Shown piece after piece: positions 34,368 through 42,640 of a DNA stretch of 64,000 bases. The position numbers were made by a program, and so were the translations under genes. Under the pieces are notes generated by a model. That model saw nothing but the letters and a program-made list of their open reading frames with translations. It was not told the origin of the DNA and did no database searches. Each line of letters begins with the position of its first letter. Within the stretch, counting starts at the first letter, position 1. This DNA is from JALZKA01 sp963753385 (GTDB taxonomy: Bacteria; Actinomycetota; Thermoleophilia; Solirubrobacterales; 70-9): contig CAVWCC010000008.1 of NCBI GenBank assembly GCA_963753385.1, positions 124,001 to 188,000 on the forward strand, read 5' to 3'.

Positions 34368-35563
34368 CTCCCTCCCAGCGCATTCTCATCCTCTCGTGGG
34401 AGTACCCGCCGCTGATCGAGGGCGGGCTCGCCCGCCACGTCCGCAAGCTCTCCGAGGCGCTCGTGGACCTCGGCGTCGAGGTCCACGTGCTGACCCGCGG
34501 CGGCGAGGAGTCGCCCGAGGAGGAGACGGTGGCCGGGGTCCACATCCATCGCGTGATCGAGCCGAAGCGCCCGACCGACCTGGGCGAGTTCGTCGCCTGG
34601 GTCGAGCGCATGAACTCCGACATGCTCGCCGCGGGCGTCGAGCTCGGTGACCGCTTCGAATTCGACCTGGTCCACGGCCACGACTGGCTCGTCGCGATGG
34701 CCTGCGACCACCTGGCCCGGCGCTTCGGTTGCCCGCTCGTCACAACGATCCACGCCACCGAGCACGGCCGCCACCAGGGCTGGGTCGACAAGCACCCTCA
34801 GTCCTACATCCACGGGGTCGAGCGCTGGATCACAAACCGTGCCGACCGGGTGATCGCCTGCTCGTTCTACATGCGCGAGCAGATCGCCGACATCTTCGGC
34901 GTCGACGAGGAGCGGGTCGCGGTGATCCCGAACGGGATCGACCCGGACGACCTGCGCCCGCACGACGAGCCCGAGCTGCGCCGCTTGCGGGCCGAGTTCG
35001 CCGCTCCGCACGAGAAGCTGGTGCTGCTGATCGGTCGCCTGGTTTACGAGAAGGGCTTTCAGCTCGCGCTCGAGGCGATGCCGAAGGTCCTCGCCGACGC
35101 TCCCGGTACCCGGTTCCTGGTGGCCGGCTCGGGAACCCACGAGCCGGAGCTCCGGCGCCAGGCAGCGGAGCTCGGCCTGCTCGAACACGGCACCTTCCTC
35201 GGCTGGATCGGGGACGACGTGCTGCACTCGCTCTACCGGATCGCGGACATCTGCGTGGTCCCCTCGATCTACGAGCCGTTCGGCCTGGTCGCGCTCGAGT
35301 CGATGGCCTCGGGATGCCCATGCATCGTGGCCGACACCGGTGGCCTGCGCGAGGTCGTCCCCGAGAACGGCGCCGGGCTTCGCTTCCGCTCCCGGGACCC
35401 GGAGGCGCTGGCCGAGGTCGCGATCCGCGTGCTCCGTGACGAGGCGCTCGGCGAGCGCCTGGTCGCCGAGGGCCTCGAGCACATCCGCGGCTTCGACTGG
35501 GCCGACGTGGCGGCGTCGACGGCCGAGCTCTACGACGAGCTCGCCGGCGTCGGGCGCCACTGA
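34364..35563 (+). CDS. GT4 glycosyltransferase (glycogen synthase/maltosyltransferase-like)
   Basis: TTG 34364 overlaps the GH57 stop (TTGA). The 399-residue GT-B protein has the donor-domain motif ILILSWEYPPLIEGGLARHV, DLVHGHDWLV, IPNGIDPDDL, LIGRLVYEKGFQLALEA and the E-x7-E motif EPFGLVALE. The neighbour GH57 branching enzyme strongly suggests synthesis of an alpha-glucan from a nucleotide sugar. Confidence 0.9.
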   Translation: MTPSQRILILSWEYPPLIEGGLARHVRKLSEALVDLGVEVHVLTRGGEESPEEETVAGVHIHRVIEPKRPTDLGEFVAWVERMNSDMLAAGVELGDRFEFDLVHGHDWLVAMACDHLARRFGCPLVTTIHATEHGRHQGWVDKHPQSYIHGVERWITNRADRVIACSFYMREQIADIFGVDEERVAVIPNGIDPDDLRPHDEPELRRLRAEFAAPHEKLVLLIGRLVYEKGFQLALEAMPKVLADAPGTRFLVAGSGTHEPELRRQAAELGLLEHGTFLGWIGDDVLHSLYRIADICVVPSIYEPFGLVALESMASGCPCIVADTGGLREVVPENGAGLRFRSRDPEALAEVAIRVLRDEALGERLVAEGLEHIRGFDWADVAASTAELYDELAGVGRH

Positions 35564-35572
35564 CCCGGCACG

Positions 35573-36406
35573 ATGGAGGCAATCGAGCTCCACGGTGCCG
35601 GCGTTGCGATCACGGGCGCCGCACGCGGGATCGGGCTGAAGACCGCCGAGACGTTTCTCGAGCGTGGCGCGCGCGTCGCGATCGGCGACATCGATGCCGA
35701 TGCGGTGGTCGAGGCCGCATTGGCGTTGGACGGCGAGGCGCACGGCCTTGCAGTCGACGTCAGCGACCGTGACTCGTTCGCGGCGTTCCTGAGCGCCGCC
35801 GAGACGGCGGTGGGGCCTATCTGTGTCCTCGTCAACAACGCCGGCGTGATGCCGACGGGCCGGTTCCTGGAGGAGCCGGACGAGGTGACCGAGACCACGG
35901 TCGGAGTCAACCTCTGGGGACCGATCTGGGGGATGAAGCTGGTGCTCCCGGGGATGGTCGAGCGCGGCCGTGGCCACGTGGTCAACGTCGCCTCGCTGAT
36001 GGGGAAGTTCTACCTGCCGGGTATCGCCACCTACAGCGGCGCCAAGCACGGCGTCGTCGGCCTCTCGGCGGCGGTTCGCGACGAGCTCCACGGGACCGGG
36101 GTCACGGTCACCACGGTCCTGCCGAGCGCGGTGGAGACGGAGCTCATCACCGGCATCAACCTGCCCGCCGCGCTGCCGCGCGTGAAGCCAGAGGACGTGG
36201 CACGGGCGGTCGTGGACTCGTGCCGCAAGCGCCAGCCCGAGGTGTCCGTGCCGGGTTGGCTCGGCCACGCGACCCCCGTCGCCGACCTCGCGCCGAGCCG
36301 GGTCGTTGGGCTCGTCCGGCGCCTGGCGAAGCACGACCGCGCGCTCGAGGCAGACGCCGCCGAACGCGCCGCCTACGAGGCGCGCGCCCGCAAGCCGGGC
36401 CAGTAG
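35573..36406 (+). CDS. SDR family oxidoreductase
   Basis: A 277-residue short-chain dehydrogenase, nine bases after the glycosyltransferase. VAITGAARGIGLKTAETFLERGA, GDIDADAV, LVNNAGVMPTG, VNVASLMGKF (Ser), TYSGAKHGVVGLS (Tyr/Lys) and PSAVETELI are visible. The long tail after 230 (VADLAPSRVVGLVRRLAKHDR) is typical of mycobacterial-type SDRs acting on lipophilic alcohols. Confidence 0.87.
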   Translation: MEAIELHGAGVAITGAARGIGLKTAETFLERGARVAIGDIDADAVVEAALALDGEAHGLAVDVSDRDSFAAFLSAAETAVGPICVLVNNAGVMPTGRFLEEPDEVTETTVGVNLWGPIWGMKLVLPGMVERGRGHVVNVASLMGKFYLPGIATYSGAKHGVVGLSAAVRDELHGTGVTVTTVLPSAVETELITGINLPAALPRVKPEDVARAVVDSCRKRQPEVSVPGWLGHATPVADLAPSRVVGLVRRLAKHDRALEADAAERAAYEARARKPGQ

Positions 36407-36438
36407 CGCCGAACGTCCCGGCATCCCCCGTATAGCGA

Positions 36439-37110
36439 CTACTCCGATGGCTGCTGCCTCATGGTGCGCTCGCTCTCTGGGTCCGGCTCCACGGGATTCG
36501 GCCAGCGGAGCTCGCGTGGGGCCTCGCGCATACGGATGATCCGCGCGGGCACGCCACCCACGACGGCGTTCGCAGGCACGTCCCGGGCGACCACGGCGTT
36601 GGTGCCGACCACCGAGTTGTCGCCGACGGTCACGCCGCGCAGAAAGCACGCGCCGTAGCCGATCCAGACATTGGCGCCGACCACCACGTTGCGCTTGTAG
36701 ATCCCCTGGTGCCGGATCGGGCGCTCGACCTCGACCATCCCGTGGTCGAAGTCGATGAACATCGCCCGGTCGGCGATCACGCACTCCTCGCCGATCCGCA
36801 CGTGCTGGTACGCGGAGATCGTGCACTCCTGGCCCATCACCGTCTTCGCGCCGATCTCGACGACGCCCTCGTGGCAGCGAATCTTCGTCCCGTCCCCGAT
36901 CCAGGTGAAGCGCCCGAACCGAAGCCGGCCGCGCTTGCCGACCTGGAGCTGGAGGTCGCGTCCGAAGAACACCGGCCCGTCGGTCTCCCACCGCCAGCCC
37001 GCCCGGGTGAGGAACCGTCGCCACAGATACCGCCCGAGTAGGCGCGCGTACTGCAGGTTGAGCATCCCGTGCTGGCGGGCGAAGCGAAGGGTGCGAAGCG
37101 GGCGCGGCAC
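36439..37110 (-). CDS. Left-handed beta-helix acyltransferase (acetyltransferase, hexapeptide repeat)
   Basis: About 223 residues. After an N-terminal basic part (YARLLGRYLWRRFLTRAGW) comes a series of hexapeptide repeats (IGDGTKI, VEIGAKTVMGQECTISAYQH, VVVGANVWIGYGACFLRGV, VVGTNAVVARDVPANAVVGG) and the ending VPARIIRMR. The pattern matches the WcaF/LbetaH acetyltransferases that decorate polysaccharides. Start uncertain: GTG 37110 is given, ATG 37065 is possible; neither has a good ribosome site. Confidence 0.82.
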   Translation of the reverse strand: MPRPLRTLRFARQHGMLNLQYARLLGRYLWRRFLTRAGWRWETDGPVFFGRDLQLQVGKRGRLRFGRFTWIGDGTKIRCHEGVVEIGAKTVMGQECTISAYQHVRIGEECVIADRAMFIDFDHGMVEVERPIRHQGIYKRNVVVGANVWIGYGACFLRGVTVGDNSVVGTNAVVARDVPANAVVGGVPARIIRMREAPRELRWPNPVEPDPESERTMRQQPSE

Positions 37111-37191
37111 GGGGCGGGAGCGTACTTTCGGCTCAGTCCCGGCGCATCGTGCGTGCCATCCGCGAACCGGGATCAGCCAGCGTCGGCGTCC

Positions 37192-38172
37192 ATGCGTCCC
37201 AAGACCCACGAACGGGCAATGCGTACGGCTGAGGGGCACATAGCGCCGGCTCGGCCGGATCTGGCGGTCGCGCGGATCGCGGCCGAGTGCGAGGGCGTCG
37301 TCGACCTGGACGAACTTCGAGCGTGCGGTCTCAGCCGCAACGCCGTTTCCTCGCGGGTCAAGGCTGGACGGCTCTTCCCCATCCACTCCTGTGTATACGC
37401 GGTCGGCCATCCCGAGCTGTCGCTGACCGCCCGCTTCGTCGCCGCGGTGAAGGCGTGCGGTCCCGATGCCGGTCTCACCCATCGAGCCTCAGCGGCTTAC
37501 TGGGAGATCCGCGACTGGACCGAGGGCGAGATCGAGGTGACCGTTGCGGGAGAGGTCAAGCGCCGACACCCGGGCATCCGCGCGCATCGCTCCTCGCTAG
37601 CCCGAAGGAGCGACTTCATGGTGCGCAGCGGCGTCCTCGTCGCGACGCCAACCTGGACCGTGTTCACCCTCGCCTCGGTTCTAGGGGTGGGGGAGGTCAC
37701 GGCCGCCGCTCGCCGGGCGCTCGGGCTGGGGCTGACCAGCGTGCCTCAGCTCGTCGCCCTGCTCGACCGCATCACAGGTCATCGGGGTGCAGGCAGGCTG
37801 CGCGAAGCCCTGGCCCGGGGCGCTGTTCCCACCCGCTCACTGCTGGAAGGCGTGGTCTACGACTTGATCGTGCGCTCGGGATTCGTGCCGCCGGAGGTCA
37901 ACCGGCCCATTCGGATCGCGGGTCGCAAGGTCATCCCCGACTTCCGTTGGCCCGCCCAGCAGCTGATCGTCGAGGCGGACGGGGCGCGGTGGCACGACAA
38001 CGCCCTCGCCCGCGCCGGCGATGCGGAGCGCCAGGCGCTTCTCGAGGCCTCGGGCGAAACCGTCCTGCGGGTGGGCTGGGACGAGGCGGTCGGCCGCCCG
38101 ACCCGTTTCGCCAAGCGTCTCGCGGCCGCCGGCGCGCCAGTAGAGCCACGAGCGGTCGCTCAGTCGGCCTGA
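37192..38172 (+). CDS. AbiEi-like antitoxin domain plus DUF559 (Vsr-like) protein
   Basis: About 326 residues. The N-terminal 60 residues (VARIAAECEGVVDLDELRACG, then AVSSRVKAGRLFPIHSCVYAVG) are the winged-helix 'transcriptional regulator/AbiEi antitoxin' domain. The C-terminal domain (FVPPEVNRPIRIAGRKVIPDFRWP, LIVEADGARWH) is the DUF559/Vsr-like nuclease fold with the D...E.D arrangement. No AbiEii toxin gene is adjacent. Such proteins are abundant and often solitary in actinobacteria; their role is unknown. ATG 37219 is a second possible start. Confidence 0.75.
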   Translation: MRPKTHERAMRTAEGHIAPARPDLAVARIAAECEGVVDLDELRACGLSRNAVSSRVKAGRLFPIHSCVYAVGHPELSLTARFVAAVKACGPDAGLTHRASAAYWEIRDWTEGEIEVTVAGEVKRRHPGIRAHRSSLARRSDFMVRSGVLVATPTWTVFTLASVLGVGEVTAAARRALGLGLTSVPQLVALLDRITGHRGAGRLREALARGAVPTRSLLEGVVYDLIVRSGFVPPEVNRPIRIAGRKVIPDFRWPAQQLIVEADGARWHDNALARAGDAERQALLEASGETVLRVGWDEAVGRPTRFAKRLAAAGAPVEPRAVAQSA

Positions 38173-38239
38173 GCGGGACGCAGTGACCGCTCGCGCGATG
38201 GGGGCGGCGCGGGGGTAGCCGCCTAGACTGCTGCCCCCG

Positions 38240-39217
38240 ATGCCCGAAGCGCCCTCGAAGCCCGCGGCCTCGCTTGCCGCGCGCGTTCTGGCCGGTGACC
38301 GCCGGGCGCTCGCCCGTGCGATCAGCCTCGTCGAGAACCGGGACCCGGAGGGCGACCTCCTCGTGGCCGAGCTGTTCCCCAGCACCGGTGGGGCTCGCGT
38401 GATCGGGATCACCGGGCCGCCCGGGGTGGGGAAGAGCACGCTGATCAACGCGATGTGCGTCGAGCTTCGCAAGGCGGACCGCGAGATCGGCGTTCTCTCG
38501 GTCGACCCCTCGAGTCCGTTCACGCGGGGCGCGGTGCTGGGCGACCGGATCCGCCTCTCCGACCATTTCCTCGACCCAGGCATCTTCATCCGCTCGATGG
38601 CCTCCCGCGGCGCGCTGGGCGGGCTCGCCGAGGCCGCGCTCCAGGCGGCGCTCCTGATGGACGCGGCCGGCAAGGACGACGTTCTGCTCGAGACGGTCGG
38701 GGTCGGGCAGGGCGAGATCGACGTGGTCGACCACGCGGACACGATCGTGCTCGCGCTGATGCCCGGCTCGGGCGACTCGATCCAGGCGCTCAAGGCGGGG
38801 GTGATGGAGATCCCCGACGTGATCGTCGTCAACAAGGCCGACCATCCCCTGGCCGACACGATGGTCCGCGAGGTCAGGGCCGTGCTCGCCCTCGGGCCGC
38901 AGCGCTCGTGGCGCGTGCCGGTGGTCCGCACCGAGGCGTCCAACGGCAGCGGCGTGCCGGAGCTCGTCGCGACGATCGGCGAGCACCGTGCTCACATCGA
39001 GGAGGAGGGGACGCTGAACGAGCGCCGCGCCCGCAACCTGCGCGCCGAGGTGCTGGGGATCGCCGCGGCACGCATGCGTCGCGAGCTCGAGGGCCGCGCT
39101 GAGCGGGACCCCGAATGGGCCGCACTGCTCGACAGCGTCGTCCGGCGCGAAACGGACCCGGCGACCGCCGCTCGCCAGCTGCTAGAAAACAGCCCTTACC
39201 AGGGGGGCAAGCCGTGA
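38240..39217 (+). CDS. meaB: Methylmalonyl-CoA mutase-associated GTPase MeaB/ArgK
   Basis: A G3E-family GTPase that loads and protects the B12 cofactor of methylmalonyl-CoA mutase. GITGPPGVGKSTLINAM (P-loop), LSVDPSSPFTRGAVLGDRIRL, LETVGVGQGEIDVVDHADT and VVNKAD are visible. About 325 residues. The last ten (ENSPYQGGKP) are encoded by repeat copy D read in the antisense direction, so the natural C-terminus near RQLL seems to have been replaced or extended. The mutase genes are 10 kb downstream. Confidence 0.93.
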   Translation: MPEAPSKPAASLAARVLAGDRRALARAISLVENRDPEGDLLVAELFPSTGGARVIGITGPPGVGKSTLINAMCVELRKADREIGVLSVDPSSPFTRGAVLGDRIRLSDHFLDPGIFIRSMASRGALGGLAEAALQAALLMDAAGKDDVLLETVGVGQGEIDVVDHADTIVLALMPGSGDSIQALKAGVMEIPDVIVVNKADHPLADTMVREVRAVLALGPQRSWRVPVVRTEASNGSGVPELVATIGEHRAHIEEEGTLNERRARNLRAEVLGIAAARMRRELEGRAERDPEWAALLDSVVRRETDPATAARQLLENSPYQGGKP

Positions 39218-39240
39218 TTCGCGCCTTGTGTCGCTCACTG
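39185..39240 (-). repeat. Two-hairpin element, copy D (antisense at meaB 3' end)
   Basis: On the minus strand it reads AGTGAGCGAC, hairpin 1 GCGAC-ACAA-GGCGC, then GAATCACGGCTTGCC, hairpin 2 CCC-TGGTAA-GGG and GCTGTTTTC, closely matching copies B and C. Unlike A-C it is opposite to its neighbours, so it is a mobile or repeat unit and not only an operon spacer. It provides the meaB stop codon (39215-39217). Confidence 0.8.
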
Positions 39241-39251
39241 GACATCGCTCG

Positions 39252-39683
39252 ATGACTGAGGATCCGAAGACCGACGACGCAGCGGACACGCCCGCCGCCG
39301 CCGACGGCCTGACTGCCGCGCAGGTCCAGGGATGGGTCACCTTCAAGCTCGACGACATGGGCGGCGCGACCGTTGGCAAGGTCGAGAGCGTCTACGTCGA
39401 CGACGAGAGCGGAACCCCGGAGTGGCTGCTCGCGCGCATGGGGCGCTTCGGCCACCACTGTCTCGTGCCCGCGCGGGACGCGGTCGCCGCCGGGGGGCAC
39501 GTGTGGGTCCCGTACACGCGCGATCAGATCCGCAAGGCCCCCAGGCAAGAAGCAGGCGAGGCGCTTGCGCGCGACCTCGAGCAGGAGTTGCTCGACTACT
39601 ACGGGATCGGAACCGGCGAAACCGGCCGCGGCGCTGAGCTGGCGCAGCGAGACGCGGACGCGGTCACGGCGCGGCCCGCGTAG
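39252..39683 (+). CDS. PRC-barrel domain protein
   Basis: ATG 39252; 143 residues. The central part, VQGWVTFKLDDMGGATVGKVESVYVDDESGTPEWLLARMG, has the PRC-barrel pattern (a fold shared with RimM and photosynthetic reaction centre H subunits). It ends with a helical EALARDLEQELLDYYGIG. Short PRC-barrel proteins are frequent in this group; function unknown. Confidence 0.8.
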   Translation: MTEDPKTDDAADTPAAADGLTAAQVQGWVTFKLDDMGGATVGKVESVYVDDESGTPEWLLARMGRFGHHCLVPARDAVAAGGHVWVPYTRDQIRKAPRQEAGEALARDLEQELLDYYGIGTGETGRGAELAQRDADAVTARPA

Positions 39684-39693
39684 CGCCTGGATT

Positions 39694-39861
39694 AGCCGGC
39701 TCAACAACGCCGGGGCTCGGCTTCGGCCTTCGGCCTCCGCCTCACAATAAGCCGGCTCAACAACGCCGGGGCTCGGCTTCGGCCTTCGGCCTCCGCCTCA
39801 CAATAAGCCGGCTCAACAACGCCGGGGCTCGGCTTCGGCCTTCGGCCTCCGCCTCACAACC
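39694..39861. repeat. Three tandem copies of a 56-bp unit
   Basis: Units start at 39694, 39750 and 39806 and are identical over essentially the whole length. Each begins AGCCGGCTCAACAACGCCGG and ends CTCCGCCTCACAATA. Inside is an inverted repeat (CCGGC / GCCGG) and a TTCGGCC doublet. The third unit contains the stop codon of the minus-strand acyl-CoA dehydrogenase, so the array may be a multiplied terminator read from that gene. Confidence 0.9.
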
Positions 39862-40999
39862 CGAGCTTGCCCGCGATCACCATCTGCTGGACCTCGTCGG
39901 TCCCCTCGCCGATCGTGAGGATCTTGGCGTCGCGGTAGAAGCGGCAGACCGGGTACTCCTCGATGTAGCCGTAGCCGCCGTGGATCTGCACCGCCTCCTC
40001 GCAGGCGCGAACCGCGAGCCGACCGGTGATCAGCTTGGCCTGGGCGGCGGTGAGCGTGAACGACCGGCCCGCGTCCTTCTCGAGCGCTGCCCTGTAGACG
40101 AGCAGGCGGGCCGCCTCGAGCTGGGCGGAGATGTCAGCGATCTTGGCCTGGATCGCCTGGAACTTCGCGATCGCCTGGCCGAACGCCTGGCGCTCCTTGG
40201 CGTAGGCGATCGCCTCGTCGAGCGCGCCCTGCGCGAGGCCGACGGCCATCGCCGCCACCCCGATCCGGCCGCCGTCGAGGATGTGGAGGAACTGCTTGAA
40301 CCCCTCGCCGCGGCGCCCCAGCAGGCTCGCCTCCGGAACCCGGCAGCCGTCGAACGCGAGCGGTCGGGTGTCGGACGCGTTCCAGCCCATCTTCCGGTAG
40401 GGCTCGCCGGGCTCGTACCCGGGCGTGCCGTTGGGGACGATCAGGTTCGAGATCTCTCGTCGCCCGTCCTCCGAGCCGGTCACCGCGGTGATCGTCACGC
40501 AGCCCGAGATGTCGGTCCCGGCGTTGGTGATGAACTGCTTGGCGCCGTCGATCACCCACTCGCCGTCGTCGAGCGTCGCCTTGGTGCGCGTCGCCCCGGC
40601 GTCGGAGCCCGCCTCGGGCTCGGTCAGCCCGAACGCCGCGAGCCGACGGCCGGCACAGAGGTCGGGCAGCCAGTCGGACCTCTGCTCGTCGGTGCCCCAC
40701 AGGTAGATCGGCATCGTGCCCAGCGAGGTGTGGGCCGCCATCGTGATGCAGACCGAGGAGTCGACGCGCGCGAGCTCCTCGACGGCAAGCGCGTACGAGA
40801 GCGTGTCGGCGCCGCCGCCCCCGTACTCCTCCGGGAACGGGATCCCCATCAACCCGAGGTCGCCGAGCTTGGCGACGATCTCGTACGGGAACGCCTTGGT
40901 CCGGTCGAGCTCCTCGGCGACCGGCGCGACCTCCTGGCGCGCGAAGTCGCGGACGGTGTCGCGCAGCAGCCGCTGTTCGTCAGTCAGGCCGAAGTCCAT
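39854..40999 (-). CDS. Acyl-CoA dehydrogenase
   Basis: A 381-residue flavoenzyme of fatty or branched-chain acyl-CoA oxidation, delivering electrons to ETF (genes at 51.8 kb). Visible: CITMAAHTSLGTMPIYLWGT, AAFGLTEPEAGSDAG (substrate/FAD contact), FITNAG, GGRIGVAAMAVGLAQGALD, and QIHGGYGYIEEYPVCRFYRD with the candidate catalytic Glu and the FAD-binding IGEGT. The short-/branched-chain subgroup is likely. Its last two codons lie in the third 56-bp repeat. Confidence 0.93.
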   Translation of the reverse strand: MDFGLTDEQRLLRDTVRDFARQEVAPVAEELDRTKAFPYEIVAKLGDLGLMGIPFPEEYGGGGADTLSYALAVEELARVDSSVCITMAAHTSLGTMPIYLWGTDEQRSDWLPDLCAGRRLAAFGLTEPEAGSDAGATRTKATLDDGEWVIDGAKQFITNAGTDISGCVTITAVTGSEDGRREISNLIVPNGTPGYEPGEPYRKMGWNASDTRPLAFDGCRVPEASLLGRRGEGFKQFLHILDGGRIGVAAMAVGLAQGALDEAIAYAKERQAFGQAIAKFQAIQAKIADISAQLEAARLLVYRAALEKDAGRSFTLTAAQAKLITGRLAVRACEEAVQIHGGYGYIEEYPVCRFYRDAKILTIGEGTDEVQQMVIAGKLGL

Positions 41000-41012
41000 G
41001 CGGCGCGGGATG

Positions 41013-41936
41013 TTATGCGTGGCAGATCGCGAAGACCTTGCCGGAGGCGCGCTTCTGCGACAGGTTGTCGAGGTCGACGAACCAGTGATCGTGCTCGGCC
41101 GAGTCGTCCGGGTAGGTCGAAACGAGTCCGATCTTGCGCACCTTGCCGTCGTGGCTGACGCCGCCGCCGATGACGAACCTGCCCGCGGGACACTGCGCCT
41201 CGGCGTGCGTGCGTTCTTGCTTCGGGGCTTTGAACGCATCCGTCGCGTACTTGAGCCCACCCACGGAGGCGCAGATGGCGGCCGCTTCCGCCTTGTACTT
41301 CGTGTCGCTGAAGTTGTCGACCACGGCTCGCCAGCCGTCGTCGGGCTTCTTGCCGGGGTCCTTGGAGTCATATGGAGCGCTGGCGACGATTCGCTGGGCG
41401 AGAAACGGGCCGGTCGCAGCGGCGCCCCCGCCGAGCACGTGCTTGGCGCTGGGGCACGAGGCTTTGACGGTCGTCCGCGTGCGCGCTGCGGTGCGCTTCT
41501 CGTTCGAGATGTATGAACGGCCGGAGACGTCACCGCAGACGACCGCGTCTGCGCGCCCGAGCGCATCATTCTCGCTGCGGTCGAACACCTGCGTGTAGGA
41601 GTCGGGGCCAGGTGGCGGGATCTGGTTGGAGGGCAGGAGGGAGACGATCCACGCCTGGCCGAGCTCGAATGGCGTCACGAGCGGGTCCGTGTCGAAGATC
41701 CGAGCGCCGCCGGCGACGAGCGCAAGCCCGGCGCTGTTACTTACGCCACACGGGTTATACGTCGAGTGCTCGTTGCGGATCGGCGGGGGCGGGCCGCCGC
41801 TGTTGGTTTGAAGCGGATACGCGAGCTCCAGGTCGCCGTGGCGTGTCAGGCCGGCGGACGCCAGGGCAGGGACGAGTGCGCCTACCACTACGGTCACGAC
41901 CGCGATCCCTGCGAATCGTCCCCCGCTTGCGCTCAC
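41013..41936 (-). CDS. Secreted hypothetical protein with two Cys-Gly repeat motifs
   Basis: GTG 41936 gives a signal peptide (hydrophobic GIAVVTVVVGALVPA, then LASA). The mature protein (about 280 residues) contains a repeated motif ASCPSAKHVLGGGAAATGPF and AQCPAGRFVIGGGVSHDG with other scattered cysteines, suggesting disulphide-linked twin domains of beta-type. No known enzyme motif. Similar 'CPxGxxVxGGG' proteins are common in exported actinobacterial proteins. Function unknown. Confidence 0.7.
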   Translation of the reverse strand: MSASGGRFAGIAVVTVVVGALVPALASAGLTRHGDLELAYPLQTNSGGPPPPIRNEHSTYNPCGVSNSAGLALVAGGARIFDTDPLVTPFELGQAWIVSLLPSNQIPPPGPDSYTQVFDRSENDALGRADAVVCGDVSGRSYISNEKRTAARTRTTVKASCPSAKHVLGGGAAATGPFLAQRIVASAPYDSKDPGKKPDDGWRAVVDNFSDTKYKAEAAAICASVGGLKYATDAFKAPKQERTHAEAQCPAGRFVIGGGVSHDGKVRKIGLVSTYPDDSAEHDHWFVDLDNLSQKRASGKVFAICHA

Positions 41937-41946
41937 AGTGTGGAGT

Positions 41947-42408
41947 CTACGCCGCTGCGGCCAGCGCGCCCGGCCCCGGAACGCCGTAGGCGTCACGAAC
42001 GCCGAGCTCGGCGCCGCAGCGCTGGCAGATCCGGCGGTCGTTCACGAGGCCGCCGCAGCCTTTGTGGCGGATCTCGACGGGCCGGCCCTCGGGGCCGGCC
42101 AGGTGCTTGTCGCCGAAGCCGATCAGCGCGACCAGGATCGGCCACAGGTCGAGGCCCTTCTCGGTCAGGAAGTACTCGTGGCGCTCGGGCTTCTCCTGAT
42201 AGGCCCGCTTCTCGAGGATCCCCTCGTCGACCAGCAGCTGCAGGCGGGAGGAGAGGACGTTGCGGGCGACTCCCAGGCTCTCCTGGATCTGGTCGAAGCG
42301 GCGCCGGCCCGAGAACACGTCGCGGATGACCAGCATGGTCCAGCGCTCGCCGATCAACTCAAGCGTGCGCGCAGCCGAGCAATTCTGTCCGTACTCGCGT
42401 CCCAGCAT
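41947..42408 (-). CDS. HxlR family winged-helix regulator with C-terminal zinc-ribbon-like tail
   Basis: ATG 42408 gives MLGREYGQNCSAARTLELIGERWTMLVIRDVF, the HxlR opening with one conserved Cys; GTG 42429 is an alternative seven residues earlier. The domain continues NVLSSRLQLLVDEGILEKRAY and ERHEYFLTEKG. The tail (HKGCGGLVNDRRICQRCGAEL) has C...CxxC, perhaps a metal site. A palindrome lies just upstream. It is divergent from the small-protein/thioesterase operon, which it may control. Confidence 0.87.
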   Translation of the reverse strand: MLGREYGQNCSAARTLELIGERWTMLVIRDVFSGRRRFDQIQESLGVARNVLSSRLQLLVDEGILEKRAYQEKPERHEYFLTEKGLDLWPILVALIGFGDKHLAGPEGRPVEIRHKGCGGLVNDRRICQRCGAELGVRDAYGVPGPGALAAAA

Positions 42409-42431
42409 CTTTGTGTGAGTCTCGCACACTT

Positions 42432-42448
42432 AGTTGCATTACGCAACT
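42432..42448. promoter_or_regulatory. Operator palindrome between HxlR gene and thioesterase operon
   Basis: AGTTGC (42432-42437) and GCAACT (42443-42448) with five bases between, lying immediately upstream of the HxlR gene and 49 bases ahead of the divergent small gene. Typical size and position for an HxlR dimer site. Confidence 0.7.
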
Positions 42449-42496
42449 CGCCTCGGTAGAGTCAGTTTCATCAAGCTACCAAGGTAGGAGGTCACG

Positions 42497-42640
42497 GTGA
42501 AGGCTCCCGAGACACGCAAGAAGCGGCGCAGCGCCAACCCCTTCGGCAGGCTCGACCTGCGGATCGAGGTGAGCCAGGACGAGATCCTCGCCGACCTCCA
42601 GTATCCGGCCAACCGGCGTCGCAACCGGAGGCGCCCGTGA
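42497..42640 (+). CDS. Small basic protein of 47 residues
   Basis: GTG 42497 has the best ribosome site of the region (AGGAGG, five-base spacing). The product starts MKAPETRKKRRSANPFGRLD and ends in an Arg-rich tail (NRRRNRRRP), with an acidic middle (EVSQDEILADLQ). Its stop overlaps the thioesterase start by four bases (GTGA), arguing for real translation. Function unknown; the charged ends suggest nucleic-acid or ribosome contact (inference). Confidence 0.7.
   Translation: MKAPETRKKRRSANPFGRLDLRIEVSQDEILADLQYPANRRRNRRRP

Noticed and set aside
13456..36443. Shared GTATAGCGACTAC at 13456 and 36431
   Set aside because: The first is in the rpoD promoter, the second between convergent gene ends; no common function and only two copies.
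39694..39861. CRISPR array
   Set aside because: The three units are contiguous, without spacers, and no cas gene is present.
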